From positions 733,567,450 through 733,631,449 of the forward strand of contig NC_064615.1 of NCBI RefSeq assembly GCF_023898315.1: 64,000 bases of DNA, given 5' to 3'. A model generated the notes under the pieces. The model did not search any database. It saw only the letters and a program-made list of their open reading frames with translations, and was not told the origin of the DNA. Below, one piece after another: positions 54,536-64,000 of the stretch (the first letter of the stretch is position 1; each line of letters opens with the position of its first letter). Origin of the DNA: Schistocerca nitens. Taxonomy: Eukaryota; Arthropoda; Insecta; Orthoptera; Acrididae. The position numbers were made by a program, and so were the translations under genes.

Positions 54536-56341
54536 GACCAGCATTTCACATTTGCAATGACTATTTCGCACTTACATTAACCTGTGACCTTGCAGTGTTA
54601 ATCACTTTAATATGCTCCCTAGGCAAATATATTCCCGAAATTTGGCAACTCTACATTAATTTATAAATGAAAGAGCGCAGCAATAAGTCGTCCTTTCTAT
54701 TTTTTTTTTTTTCAAAGACCTGTGACTGACGCCCGAACAAGAGGGAACTAAGATGCATCAAGATTAAAAAATAGTGCATTGATAATGGCTAGGCACTAGC
54801 TGAAACCTGGATTTGCGTAATAAAACCTGAGAAAAAAAAGACGACTGGTTGCTGCGCTCTATCATTTATAAATTACGTAACAGTCGCTGAGTGCAACCAC
54901 TTCCCTAATGGAAGGTAACCTGATGATCTAGATTAATTATTGTTTGGTACTGCAATTTTTCTTCCGTCACTGTATTTTGACTGGGGAAAATTGTTAATGA
55001 GTTCTACCAAGAACAACATTCCTCTGTTTCTCCTCATTTATGCTATTGATACTCCATTAATTACACGTGGCGTAGAGTTAGTGCTTATTTCAGATAACAC
55101 AGGTATTATAACCAATTCTAACAGACAGAGCGTGATGGAGGAAACTGCATATAACAGAGACAGATGGTTTATTGGCTGATTTTCACCAAATGAGCCGTCT
55201 GAATTTTAAGAAACCACAGTATATTCAGTTCCTTTACATCTAATGGTACAACACCAGTGAAAAATCTAATGTGGGAGCACGAGCTACAAATGAAGACAAA
55301 AACTAAAAACGGTAGGGTACACATATAGACGAGAATTTATATTTAAAAAAGAAATACACATTTTCCAGCTTATTGAATAAATGAGTTGATTCACTATTGT
55401 TCTTCGTATTAGTGTTAAGACTTGGATAGCTACCAGCCGATAAGTTAACAATGTTTTCTTATTTTCCTTTATTAATATTAGATCAAATTGTTTTCTGAGC
55501 TAACTGATATTTAAGAAAGATAATTTTAGTAGAGAGAAGCATATCATAAGAGTAATACGTACTCTCTGTCATCTTGTAGATAATAGTTTAAAGAGTTAGG
55601 TGTTTTAATTGCAGCAGCAAAGGACACGCTTTCTCTCATGAAGTTTGTTCTAAATAATAGTAGCGTTCATAAGTACAGTGCCAAAAGAAGAAAAATTTAA
55701 CTTTACTACGCTTCTTTAAATTTTTCTGTGTATCATAAATGGGTGAAATATTCTGTTATCAAAACGTTTCATCACTCCTCCAACGACACCAGCACGTATT
55801 AAATGTCTGGCAGGTACATGACGAGTCACTCTCTTACTATTTTACGTACTCAATAGCGCGATTTAATGTTAATTTTTCACCCAAGACATCGTGTTTGTGA
55901 AACGACCGGAAGTTTATCAGCATTAACAGACACTGATGGGAACGGGTATGTTGTTAATGTATGTGAGTCCTTTATGGTGGCTGACCTTTGAAAAGTATTT
56001 TTCTGGTGTTGAGAACAAGCAGGAAGTTTGGTCATTACCAGTAAATCTTGCAGTGGACGTTTGGGGGTTGAAAACCATGTGCAGCTGTTAAGGAAAGGAA
56101 CATCTCGAAGTACTTACTGGGGACAGAATACTGGAGGCAAGAATCTCTAGCACCAGTGTGCAGACAATGTGTTCATAGAAGAGGCGAAAAAACGGCCTAC
56201 CTGGACCTACCAGTTAGGCGCCTCTTGCCACAACAGGGGCAAGGGGTACGAGAGAAATGTAGGTCTCAAAACCAATGCTTTACGCCTGTATTGTAAATGC
56301 CCTTTGTGAACAGTGACGGCGTTCATAAAAATTCGCGTTTC
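54536..56341. other. No feature recognised
   Basis: AT-rich, with short open frames lacking family motifs. Confidence 0.5.
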
Positions 56342-56538
56342 CAGTTCAAAAATGGCTCTAAGCACTATGGGACCTAAATTCTAAGGTCATCAGTCCCCTA
56401 GAACTTAGAACTACTTAAACCTAACCAACCTAAGGACATCACACACATCCATGCCCTAGGCAGGATGCGTACCTGCGACCGTAGCGGTCGCGCGGTTCCA
56501 GACTGTAGCGCCTAGAACCGCTCGGCCACCCCGGCCAG
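56342..56538 (-). mobile_element. tRNA-derived SINE, Leu/Ser-like head
   Basis: On the minus strand GCCGGGGTGGCCGAGCGG, then GGTTCTAGGCGCTACAGTC, box B GGTACGCATCC (two substitutions), common tail. No convincing target duplication; probably an older copy. Confidence 0.88.
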
Positions 56539-57404
56539 CTTTCTACGTTGCTATTTTTGTAATTAAACCACTTCAGTTCACTTGTATAATACCATCATTT
56601 TTACCGCAGATAAGATACTCTTTTATAATGGTGGATTACACGAGTTTTCGATAAATATCTTAAGAGGAAAATGGTGTGATGTGATAACGTACTGCGATAG
56701 CTTGTCAGCTGAGTGCCTGAAAATTATGAGAGAGCCATCAGGAATGAGAAGAGACGATAATTTTCCTAAAGTTATCGCAGATAAACGGTATGACAGCTTT
56801 TCATCAGTCTGTTATCAGAAATAAAACGCCTTGGTACCGTTATAGCTGGAGAAGGAGGTGTCCACAAAGATATTTTCTGCGACAAGAGTCTATATCAGTG
56901 AAAGCAAAGACCCATTTACTTTGTTCTGTCAACAGCAGTTAGTGTCTGAGGAGATCTGTTTGTGGTCAACATGGGCTTCTTCACTGTACTTCACATGGCA
57001 ACAGTGTTACATCTCTCTTTAGTACCGGTGGTCATTCATGTAAGTTCTTTACTTTGTCTAACGTGACATTTAGTTTACTGTCACACTTGTCAACACAGTC
57101 TGTTTAATCGAGTTATATTACCCGATGATAAACAAGTGATTGGTATGGTGCCTAGAAGAATCATGAAATGAAAGGAATCTAGGTTTAGGATTTCTATTTT
57201 ATCAACATTGGAAAACAGATTTCGCTCATTACGTGAGCACAGAGGACGACTGCTTGCAAAAACTACCAATTACACATTACTACACTTTGCAAAAGTATTG
57301 ATTTACCGTAGTATTTGAAATGAATATTGTGATTTTTTCCACTTAATTACGGTGCAGATAGAAAACAAATAAATAAAAAACCTTAGTTCATCCTTCGTAT
57401 GATT
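56539..57404. other. No feature recognised
   Basis: No exon or repeat recognised; the open frame at 56582-56824 has no family motif. Confidence 0.5.
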
Positions 57405-57648
57405 AAAATGGTGAAATTTCATCCCAATTACAAAGAAGTTTATTTCATAACGTATCTCAGAATACTGAATTCAGTGGGTAAATCCAGTATGCTAAACAAA
57501 ATTTTTTTCATCGCTTTCGAATTTTTGAGTACTGAAAAAAAAATCTACATTTTTTCAAACCCGTGGGTGGAGTTGTTGGTTATCACAGAATATAATCACA
57601 AAATTCATTCAGCCAAATATTTTTAAAACTGATAGAGGAGTAGCATTT

Positions 57649-57848
57649 GCCGGACGAAGTGGCCGAGTGCTTCTAGGAGGTACAGTCTGGAATGGCGCGA
57701 CCGCTAAGGTCGCAGGTTCGAATCCTGCCTCGGGCATGAGTGTGTGTGATGTCCTTAGGTTAGTTAGGTTTAAGTAGTTCTAAGTTCGAGGGGACTTATG
57801 ACCTCAGCAGTTGAGTCCCGTAGTGCTCAGAGCCATTTTTTTTTTTTT
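57649..57848 (+). mobile_element. tRNA-derived SINE (outer copy of an inverted pair)
   Basis: Head CCGGACGAAGTGGCCGAGTG, box B GGTTCGAATCC, common tail ending GAGCCA followed by T13 (57836-57848). The 9-bp target duplication GTAGCATTT lies at 57640-57648 and, beyond the second SINE, at 58059-58067. Confidence 0.92.
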
Positions 57849-58042
57849 CAAAAATGGCTCTGAGCACTATGGGACTCAACTGCTGAGGTCATAAGTCCCC
57901 TAGAACTTAGAACTACTTAAACCTAACTAACCTAAGGACAACACACACATCCATGCCCGAGGCAGGATTCGAACCTGCGACCGTAGCGGTCGCGCGGTTC
58001 CAGACTATAGCGCCAGAACCGCTCGGCCACCAGCGGCCGGCC
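57849..58042 (-). mobile_element. tRNA-derived SINE (inner copy, inserted in the T tail)
   Basis: Full-length minus-strand copy flanked by T13 on both sides (57836-57848 and 58043-58055), consistent with a target duplication inside the T tail of the outer SINE. Together the two form an inverted repeat of about 190-bp arms with almost no spacer. Confidence 0.92.
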
Positions 58043-58200
58043 TTTTTTTTTTTTTCGTGTAGCATTTTTTCTTTCAGGCCAATTTGATTTTTTCAAAGTA
58101 ATTGAAGTGTAGTCACCTTTTTAACAATATAGATACGAAAAGTGTAGATTAGTTACACAAATTCTACATTTATAATAGGTGACAAAAATTTAGCATAAAA

Positions 58201-59626
58201 TACACTCCTGGAAATTGAAATAAGAACACCGTGAATTCATTGTCCCAGGAAGGGGAAACTTTATGGACACATTCCTGGGGTCAGATACATCACATGATCA
58301 CACTGACAGAACAACAGGCACATAGACACAGGCAACAGAGCATGCACAATGTCGGCACTAGTACAGTGTATATCCACCTTTCGCAGCAATGCAGGCTGCT
58401 ATTCTCCCATGGACACGATCGTAGAGATGCTGGATGTAGTCCTGTGGAACGGCTTGCCATGCCATTTCCACCTGGCGCCTCAGTTGGACCACCGTTCGTG
58501 CTGGACGTGCAGACCGCGTGAGACGACGCTTCATCCAGTCCCAAACATGCTCAATGGGGGACAGATCCGGAGATCTTGCTGGCCAGGGTAGTTGACTTAC
58601 ACCTTCTAGAGCACGTTGGGTGGCACGGGATACATGCGGACGTGCATTGTCCTGTTGGAACAGCAAGTTCCCTTGCCGGTCTAGGAATGGTAGAACGATG
58701 GGTTCGATGACGGTTTGGATGTACCGTGCACTATTCAGTGTCCCCTCGACGATCACCAGTGGTGTACGGCCAGTGTAGGAGATCGCTCCCCACACCATGA
58801 TGCCGGGTGTTGGCCCTGTGTGCCTCGGTCGTATGCAGTCCTGATTGTGGCGCTCACCTGCACGGCGCCAAACACGCATACGACCATCATTGGCACCAAG
58901 GCAGAAGCGACTCTCATCGCTGAAGACGACACGTCTCCATTCGTCCCTCCATTCACGCCTGTCGCGACACCACTGGAGGCGGGCTGCACGATGTTGGGGC
59001 GTGAGCGGAAGACGGCGTAACGGTGTGCGGGACCGTAGCCCAGCTTCATGGAGACGGTTGCGAATGGTCCTCGCCGATACCCCAGGAGCAACAGTGTCCC
59101 TAATTTGCTGGGAAGTGGCGGTGCGGTCCCCTACGGCACTGCGTAGGATCCTACGGTCTTGGCGTGCATCCGTGCGTCGCTGCGGTCCGGTCCCAGGTCG
59201 ACGGGCACGTGCACCTTCCGCCGACCACTGGCGACAACATCGATGTACTGTGGAGACCTCACGCCCCACGTGTTGAGCAATTCGGCGGTACGTCCACCCG
59301 GCCTCCCGCATGCCCACTATACGCCCTCGCTCAAAGTCCGTCAACTGCACATACGGTTCACGTCCACGCTGTCGCGGCATGCTACCAGTGATAAAGACTG
59401 CGATGGAGCTCCGTATGCCACGGCAAACTGGCTGACACTGACGGCGGCGGTGCACAAATGCTGCGCAGCTAGCGCCATTCGACGGCCAACACCGCGGTTC
59501 CTGGTGTGTCCGCTGTGCCGTGCGTGTGATCATTGCTTGTACAGCCCTCTCGCAGTGTCCGGAGCAAGTATGGTGGGTCTGACACACCGGTGTCAATGTG
59601 TTCTTTTTTCCATTTCCAGGAGTGTA
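58201..59626 (-). mobile_element. Complete Tc1-like transposon (family 2)
   Basis: 1426 bp with inverted ends, TACACTCCTGGAAATTGAAA on the left and the complement of TACACTCCTGGAAATGGAAA on the right, TA at both borders. One intact transposase gene on the minus strand. The region is G+C-rich compared with the surrounding DNA. It seems to be the best-preserved Tc1 element of the window and may be active or recently active. Confidence 0.94.
58358..59380 (-). CDS. Tc1-like transposase (family 2), 340 residues, intact
   Basis: ATG at 59378-59380 (MPRQRGREPYVQLTDFERGR) chosen as the normal family start; the open frame extends further upstream into the right terminal repeat but that part has no family match. 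Two helix-turn-helix motifs: RIVGMREAGWTYRRIAQHVG and, after a basic GRPR-like hook (RARRPGTGPQRR), TSQQIRDTVAPGVSARTIRN. Catalytic residues: VVFSDESRFCLG (Asp), LLFQQDNARPHVSR (Asp), SPDLSPIEHVWDWM (Glu). There are 32 residues between the last two, not 34 as in most Tc1 proteins. It ends IAAKGGYTLY. It cuts and pastes its own element at TA. Confidence 0.94.
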   Translation of the reverse strand: MPRQRGREPYVQLTDFERGRIVGMREAGWTYRRIAQHVGREVSTVHRCCRQWSAEGARARRPGTGPQRRTDARQDRRILRSAVGDRTATSQQIRDTVAPGVSARTIRNRLHEAGLRSRTPLRRLPLTPQHRAARLQWCRDRREWRDEWRRVVFSDESRFCLGANDGRMRVWRRAGERHNQDCIRPRHTGPTPGIMVWGAISYTGRTPLVIVEGTLNSARYIQTVIEPIVLPFLDRQGNLLFQQDNARPHVSRATQRALEGVSQLPWPARSPDLSPIEHVWDWMKRRLTRSARPARTVVQLRRQVEMAWQAVPQDYIQHLYDRVHGRIAACIAAKGGYTLY

Positions 59627-59630
59627 GAAA

Positions 59631-61039
59631 TACACTACTGGCCATTAAAACTGCTACACCACGAAGCTGACGTGCTACAGACGCGAAATTTAACCGACAG
59701 GATGAAGATGCTGTGATATGCAAATGATTAGCTTTTCAGAGCATTTACAAAAGCTTGGCGCCGGTGGCGACACCTACAACGTGCTGACATTAGGAAAGTT
59801 TCCAACCGGTTTCTCATACACAAACAGTAGTTGCACGGCGTTGCCTGGTGAAACGTTATTGTGATGCCTCGTGTAAGAAGGAGAAATGCGTACCATCACG
59901 ATTCCGACTTTGATAAAGGTCGGATTGCAGCCTATGTAGATTGCGGTTTATCGTATCGCGACATTGCTGCTCGCGTTGGTCGAGAGCCAATGACTGTTAG
60001 CAGAATACGGAATCGGTGGATTCAGAGTGTAATACGGAACGCCGTGCTGGATCCCAACGGCCTCGTATCACTAGCAATCGAGATGTCAGGCATCTTATCC
60101 GCATGGCTGCAATGGATAGCGCAGTCACGTCTCGATCCCTGATTCAACAGATGGGGACGTTTGCAAGACAACAACCATCTGCACGAACAGTTCGACGACG
60201 TTTGCAGCAGCATGGACTATCAGCTCGGAGACCATGGCTGCGATTACCCTTGACGCTACATCACAGACAGGAGCGCCTGCAATGGTTTACTCAGGGACGA
60301 ACCTAGATGCACGAATGGCAAGACGTCTTTTTTCGGATGAATTCAGGTTCTGCTTACCGCATCATGATGGTCGCATCCGTGTTTGGGGACATCGCGGTGA
60401 ACGCACATTGGAAGTTAGTTTTCGTCATCGCCATACTGGGGTATCACCCGGCGTGGTGGTATGGGGTGCCATTGCTTACACGTCTCGGTCACCTCTGGTT
60501 CGCATTGATGGCACTTTGAACAGTGGACGTTACATTTCAGATGCGTTACGACCCGTGGCTCTACCCTTCATTCGATTCCTGCAGAACCCTATATTTCAGC
60601 AGGATAATGCTCGACCGCATGTTGCAGGTCCTGTACGGGCCGTTCTGGATACAAGAAATGTTCGACTGCTGCCCTGGCCAGCACAGTCTCCACATCACTC
60701 ACCAATTCAAAGCGTCTGGTCAATGGTGGCCAAGTAACTGGCTAGTCACAATACGCCAGTCACTACTTTTGATGAACTGTGGTATCGTGTTGAAGCTGCA
60801 TGGGCAGCTGTACCTGTACACGCCATCCAAGCTCTGTTTGACTCAATGCCCAGGCGTATCAAGGCCGTTATTACGGCCAGATGTGGTTGTTATGGGTACT
60901 GATTTCTCAGGATCTATGCACGCAAATTCCGTGAAAATGTAATCACATGTCAATTCTAGTATAATATATTTGTCCAATGAATACCTGTTTATCATCTGCA
61001 TTTCTTCTTGGTGTAGCAATTTTAATGGCCAGTAGTGTA
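59631..61039 (+). mobile_element. Tc1-like transposon (family 3, copy B), decayed
   Basis: Ends TACACTACTGGCCATTAAAA (59631) and its complement (ends 61039) with TA borders; same family as 28998-30359 but on the plus strand. Only four bases (gaaa) separate it from the family 2 element. Confidence 0.93.
59861..60900 (+). pseudogene. Tc1-like transposase (family 3, copy B), inactive
   Basis: It starts MPRVRRRNAYHHDSDFDKGR (ATG about 59863) with an intact first helix-turn-helix (CGLSYRDIAARVGREPMTVS). It then changes frame several times: 60016-60306 (TSRSLIQQMGTFARQQPSAR), and 60234-60737 with FSDEFRFCL (first Asp), FQQDNARPH (second Asp) and SPHHSPIQSVW. The catalytic Glu is replaced by Gln and the neighbouring Asp by His, so this copy could not work even without its frameshifts. 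The end MPRRIKAVITARCGCYGY is near 60850-60900. Confidence 0.87.
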
Positions 61040-61499
61040 CTAAGTCATTATGCAATTTGTGCCTAGTACGAAGGAAAAAATAAAAGACGACTTGCTACGT
61101 TTAAGAATTGTATTCTTTATTTTCATTTTACGTATTACATCACACATTCCCTTCTCCACCGCGTCCACAATTGCCGGTCGTCAGCGGCGTGTATAGCTGG
61201 CCACGTGGAATGAAAGTGGGTCTTTCGTGGCCGTCAGACGTCTCACTGTCATCAATCGCCGGGCATCCGCGTCACATTAGAGTTAGTAGACTGCAGGGGC
61301 ATTGACCAGTAAAGTGTGTGTATGTATCGTCGTATGAATAAAGTTATGTGAAGTAATTAAAGTGTGTTCAAATGGTGAGCATCTGCTCGTCGTAAGAACC
61401 TCACACCCCGTCGCCACCAATCATGGGCCAGAAACTTTTAGCAATAATTACTTTCCAGTTCACAACTGAGCAGTTTACGTATATATAGGTACGTATTCA
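61040..61499. other. No feature recognised
   Basis: A minus-strand TTGGTGGCGACGGGG at 61396-61410 recalls gypsy primer-binding surroundings, but no LTR could be delimited. Confidence 0.4.
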
Positions 61500-61875
61500 T
61501 ATAAAATTAGTGTCTCAATTAAATTTCTGTACTATACACATCTATCCACTGATAGAAAACTAACTATACTTCAACTGTTTTGAAAAAAATCAAAATGACC
61601 TTAATAAAAACTCCTACTCCTCCATCAATTTTTAACATGTTTGGCTGCAACTTTCTTCGTGAATACATTTCGTGATAACTATTAACTCCACGTACGGATT
61701 TGAAAAAATAGTGTTTTTTCACAGCTCAAAAATTAAAATGAAGTGAAAAAATTTCATTTAGCAAATTGGATTCACCCACTAAATTTAGTATGCCATGAAA
61801 CGTTACGAAGCAAATTATCAGCGTCTCTGATTTTTTTACGACCGGGTTGAAATTTCACCGGAACCTCCCCTTAAA
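61500..61875 (-). repeat. Unclassified repeat, minus copy
   Basis: Inverted counterpart of 57405-58200. It lies on the other side of the two Tc1-like elements. The outer end reads (minus strand) TAAGGGGAGGTTCCGGTGAA. No coding capacity. Confidence 0.75.
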
Positions 61876-62315
61876 GATCTCGTATGTGATAAATATATTT
61901 GAAAGCATGCCGTTTAAATACTGAACAAAGTGTTGCTTGTTTCCTATAACTATAGAACTCAGCGTCGATGGATAAAAATGGGAAAATAGCGTCGTCGATG
62001 TCGACGTCATTAGCGACCCAGAAGAAAGTTAGTTGGATAACGACAGGGGAAGGAATCGGCCCTGACTTTAGAGAAGGCACCGTCATGACGTCTGCCTAAA
62101 ACGATACATACCCCACATAAAGTAATCAAAACTCTGGAAGGCAATTAATTTTTCGTTATTTCAGTTGCTATATTTTGAATCTGCTGTTTTGGGCTCCGTT
62201 ACGCGGTGCAAACGTTTTCTAATTTAAAAGACTTTTGAATTTGTTACGTAGTTGTTTAAGTAAACATTTTATTCTTTATCTCACCTTCTAATTATTTTCA
62301 CTACATTCCTTACAG

Positions 62316-62453
62316 GCACAAGAATATGTAACAGTAGACACACAAGAAGGTACCCTGAGAGGACAGATGTCACAAACGTACACTAACAGATCCATGTTCA
62401 AGTTTGAAGGTATTCCGTATGCGGAACCGCCAGTTGACGATCTCCGTTTCCAG
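62316..62453 (+). CDS. Carboxylesterase gene B, N-terminal exon
   Basis: It follows the acceptor cattccttacag and ends at the donor gtaagt (62454), phase 0, 46 codons. It reads AQEYVTVDTQEGTLRGQMSQ, then FKFEGIPYAEPPVDDLRFQ. The V-x-T-x-x-G-x-L-R-G start and GIPYAEPP are the N-terminal hallmarks of type-B carboxylesterases (usually PPVGDLRF; the Gly is Asp here). A first exon with the start codon, and perhaps a signal peptide, must lie upstream and was not found. Same orientation as gene A, 47 kb downstream of its end: probably a tandem esterase cluster. Confidence 0.93.
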
Positions 62454-63410
62454 GTAAGTAGTTGAGGATAGGTATTCAATGCATATTCCCGATTGGTGTA
62501 CGAGATATCTTACAGACATCGTACAGCACACTGTTAAAACCTTAACCGGAAAACTTATTCAAAATTTAGACTTACGAGGGTAATTATAAGAACGCATATT
62601 GTTATGATTACACTTCAGTATGCTGTGGAATGTAATGAGTATAGGAGCGTCTGTCTAACAGCAGCACTAGCGAACTGTTGACCGAAATAGGTTAACATTA
62701 AATTCCTTAAGATGACACTTAATACAAGTGTGTCTTGCAAAAGTGCATTCGTAAAATATCAGATGAATGAGGTACGATAAATTTTATCCAACTGCAAAAT
62801 GTCCAATAATCTGGCAGTTTTCTTTTATTTCAGATTTAATAGATACAGCTGACGTTTTGGATTCAGGAGATACTACTCCTGTATGTAAATTTCATATGGT
62901 ATCGGTTGAGAGGAGCTCTAAATAAACAGAAAGATGGTTATGCAACGTAATTCTGTCAGCCGATACATACTGCTTACGAGAATCTCTAGCTAAGCAGTAT
63001 GTTATGGTAAATGATTATCAATCCATTATTAAAAGCGAGAAGTCCGATACGGTAAATAGTAGGTGAAGCAAGTGCAAGTGTGTGTTTCCTGGAAAGCAGT
63101 TTATGACACTGACAGTATTCAAATCATGTTACCGAATTTCTTGTAGCTATAGCCCGACCCAGTTGAAGGTTTCAAGTAGTTATAATTAAACTGTCGGTGG
63201 TCCGAATGCTGCACTGGCTCCTGCATACATTGCAGACTGCTAAAACATCATAAGATGTTCATTACCGGTGAACTCATGGAGTATACTGAAAAAAAAAATA
63301 GTAATTCAACTTTCTGCCACCAGGTGAAAATATGGCGCTGTAAGCAGTCTTTAGGTGAAATGTTCCCTCTTTTGACATCAGTATGGTGTTTGTCACTTGG
63401 CGACATATGT
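62454..63410 (+). other. Start of gene B intron, no other feature
   Basis: No further esterase exon is seen up to the window end, so the next exon is beyond 64000 or more than 1.5 kb away. Confidence 0.5.
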
Positions 63411-63478
63411 TGATTCATTTTTGAACTGTTTTCTGGTGTAAAGAGTTAAGGAGGTTGAATTTTTCTGTACGAAAAGAA

Positions 63479-64000
63479 ATGTCTATTGAGGAGGAAGCCC
63501 ATGCGCTGCCGGTAAAGTTGTTCTGTCAGAACGGCGGCAGTAGCAGCAGTGGCTTGCAGTAATATCACCGACAATAATAGATACGAAGAGCAGACTTGTC
63601 AATAAATTTGCTATGGGGAATGACAAAGAAATCTGAAGAAATAGGTGAAGCAGGTGCTGCAATAGGGAGAAGGAGGCGGCCCATTCCAATTGCGGTTGTT
63701 GATGAATTTGCTGTAGCTATAGTGGGCCACGCTGAACATACCTCAGATATTTTGAAGTCAGTGTTTGAACTTCTCTCAACAGTACAAAAGACTTTGCGAC
63801 GGATTTCATTCTGGTATTCGGCAATGATTCAGAATGTGCACCAAATAATGCCTCAAAATGGGCTACAACCCCATGGCTTTTCGTTTTTTGATCAGCACGG
63901 AAACGGATGAAATGTGGCCGGGGAATATTCTTTGTACGGACGAGGCACATTTTACTCTGCAAGGTGTAGCGAATGCAAAGAACTGTCGCATATGGAGGTC
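63479..64000 (+). pseudogene. Mariner-type transposase start, cut by the window end
   Basis: From ATG 63479 (MSIEEEAHALPVKLF) an N-terminal frame leads, with shifts, into MTKKSEEIGEAGAAIGRRRR and VDEFAVAIVGHAEHTSD, then after another shift FLISTETDEMWPGNILCTDE with AHFTLQGVANAKNCRIW (first catalytic Asp in TDEAHF). This is a transposase group common in insect genomes. At least two frameshifts; the rest is outside the window. Confidence 0.72.

Larger units (their letters stand above)
57405..58200 (+). repeat. Unclassified repeat, plus copy (carries a SINE pair)
   Basis: 57405-57648 and its continuation 58059-58200 match, in inverted orientation, 61500-61875. Shared strings are GTGGGTGGAGTTGTTGGTTA against GTACGTGGAGTTAATAGTTA and GATAGAGGAGTAG against GATGGAGGAGTAG. 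The SINE pair (57649-58058) interrupts this copy. It ends where a Tc1-like element begins. Confidence 0.75.

Noticed and set aside
58845-59716. Long open frames opposite the family 2 transposase (143 and 185 codons)
   Set aside because: They are antisense shadows in a G+C-rich coding region with no family motif.
61396-61425. Gypsy primer-binding-site-like TTGGTGGCGACGGGG on the minus strand
   Set aside because: No LTR end, polypurine tract or gag was found next to it.
1-64000. CRISPR arrays, bacterial operons, ribosome binding sites, prophage
   Set aside because: No regularly spaced repeats or prokaryotic gene arrangement; all features are eukaryotic.

Overview
The window is a piece of a large, repeat-rich animal genome, almost certainly an insect and most likely an orthopteran (locust or grasshopper). 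The basis is split genes with GT-AG introns, carboxylesterase exons of the insect type, and many tRNA-derived SINEs plus Tc1/mariner, piggyBac, RTE, Penelope, gypsy and Mutator-like elements that fill most of the DNA between the exons. The organism is inferred from these element types; no species-diagnostic sequence is visible. There is no bacterial gene organisation.

Host genes. Two carboxylesterase (alpha/beta-hydrolase) genes lie in the same orientation, apparently a tandem cluster. Gene A (plus strand) enters from the left of the window. Its last five exons are at 715-880, 8149-8190 joined to 10880-11019, 11495-11627, 14485-14605 and 15177-15336. All splice phases agree, and the exons carry the catalytic acid and the catalytic histidine. 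Its second visible exon is cut in two by a complete piggyBac-type transposon (8191-10875) inserted at a TTAA inside a Leu-Asn codon pair. Gene B begins at the far right: one N-terminal exon (62316-62453) is visible and the rest lies beyond the window.

Layout. 1-8.1 kb: intron of gene A with a Tc1 relic, two SINEs and a mariner-type relic. 8.15-15.3 kb: piggyBac and the last exons of gene A, with two mariner relics in an intron. 15.3-31.5 kb: intergenic, with a SINE, an RTE relic, a foldback, a full-length intact RTE retrotransposon with an 11-bp target duplication, more SINEs and two Tc1 families. 31.5-43 kb: a nest. It holds unclassified repeats, a Mutator-like transposase relic, a gypsy-type retrotransposon whose gag contains a palindromic Penelope-like element with a hammerhead ribozyme in each arm, and a gypsy RT/RNase H frame that runs in frame into a second Mutator-like transposase fragment. 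43-57 kb: decayed gag-like, Tc1 and RTE relics and an orphan hammerhead ribozyme. 57-61.9 kb: an inverted SINE pair, an intact Tc1-like transposon with 32 instead of 34 residues between its last two catalytic residues, a dead Tc1 copy four bases away, and an unclassified inverted repeat around them. 62.3-64 kb: gene B exon and the start of another mariner-type transposase.

The host genes encode secreted or cytosolic ester hydrolases, a family used in detoxification and in hormone or odorant breakdown. All other coding potential belongs to mobile elements, which act on their own DNA or RNA. The most notable items are the esterase exon split by piggyBac, the Penelope palindrome with paired hammerheads, the second hammerhead family, the gypsy-Mutator fused frame and the modular SINEs.
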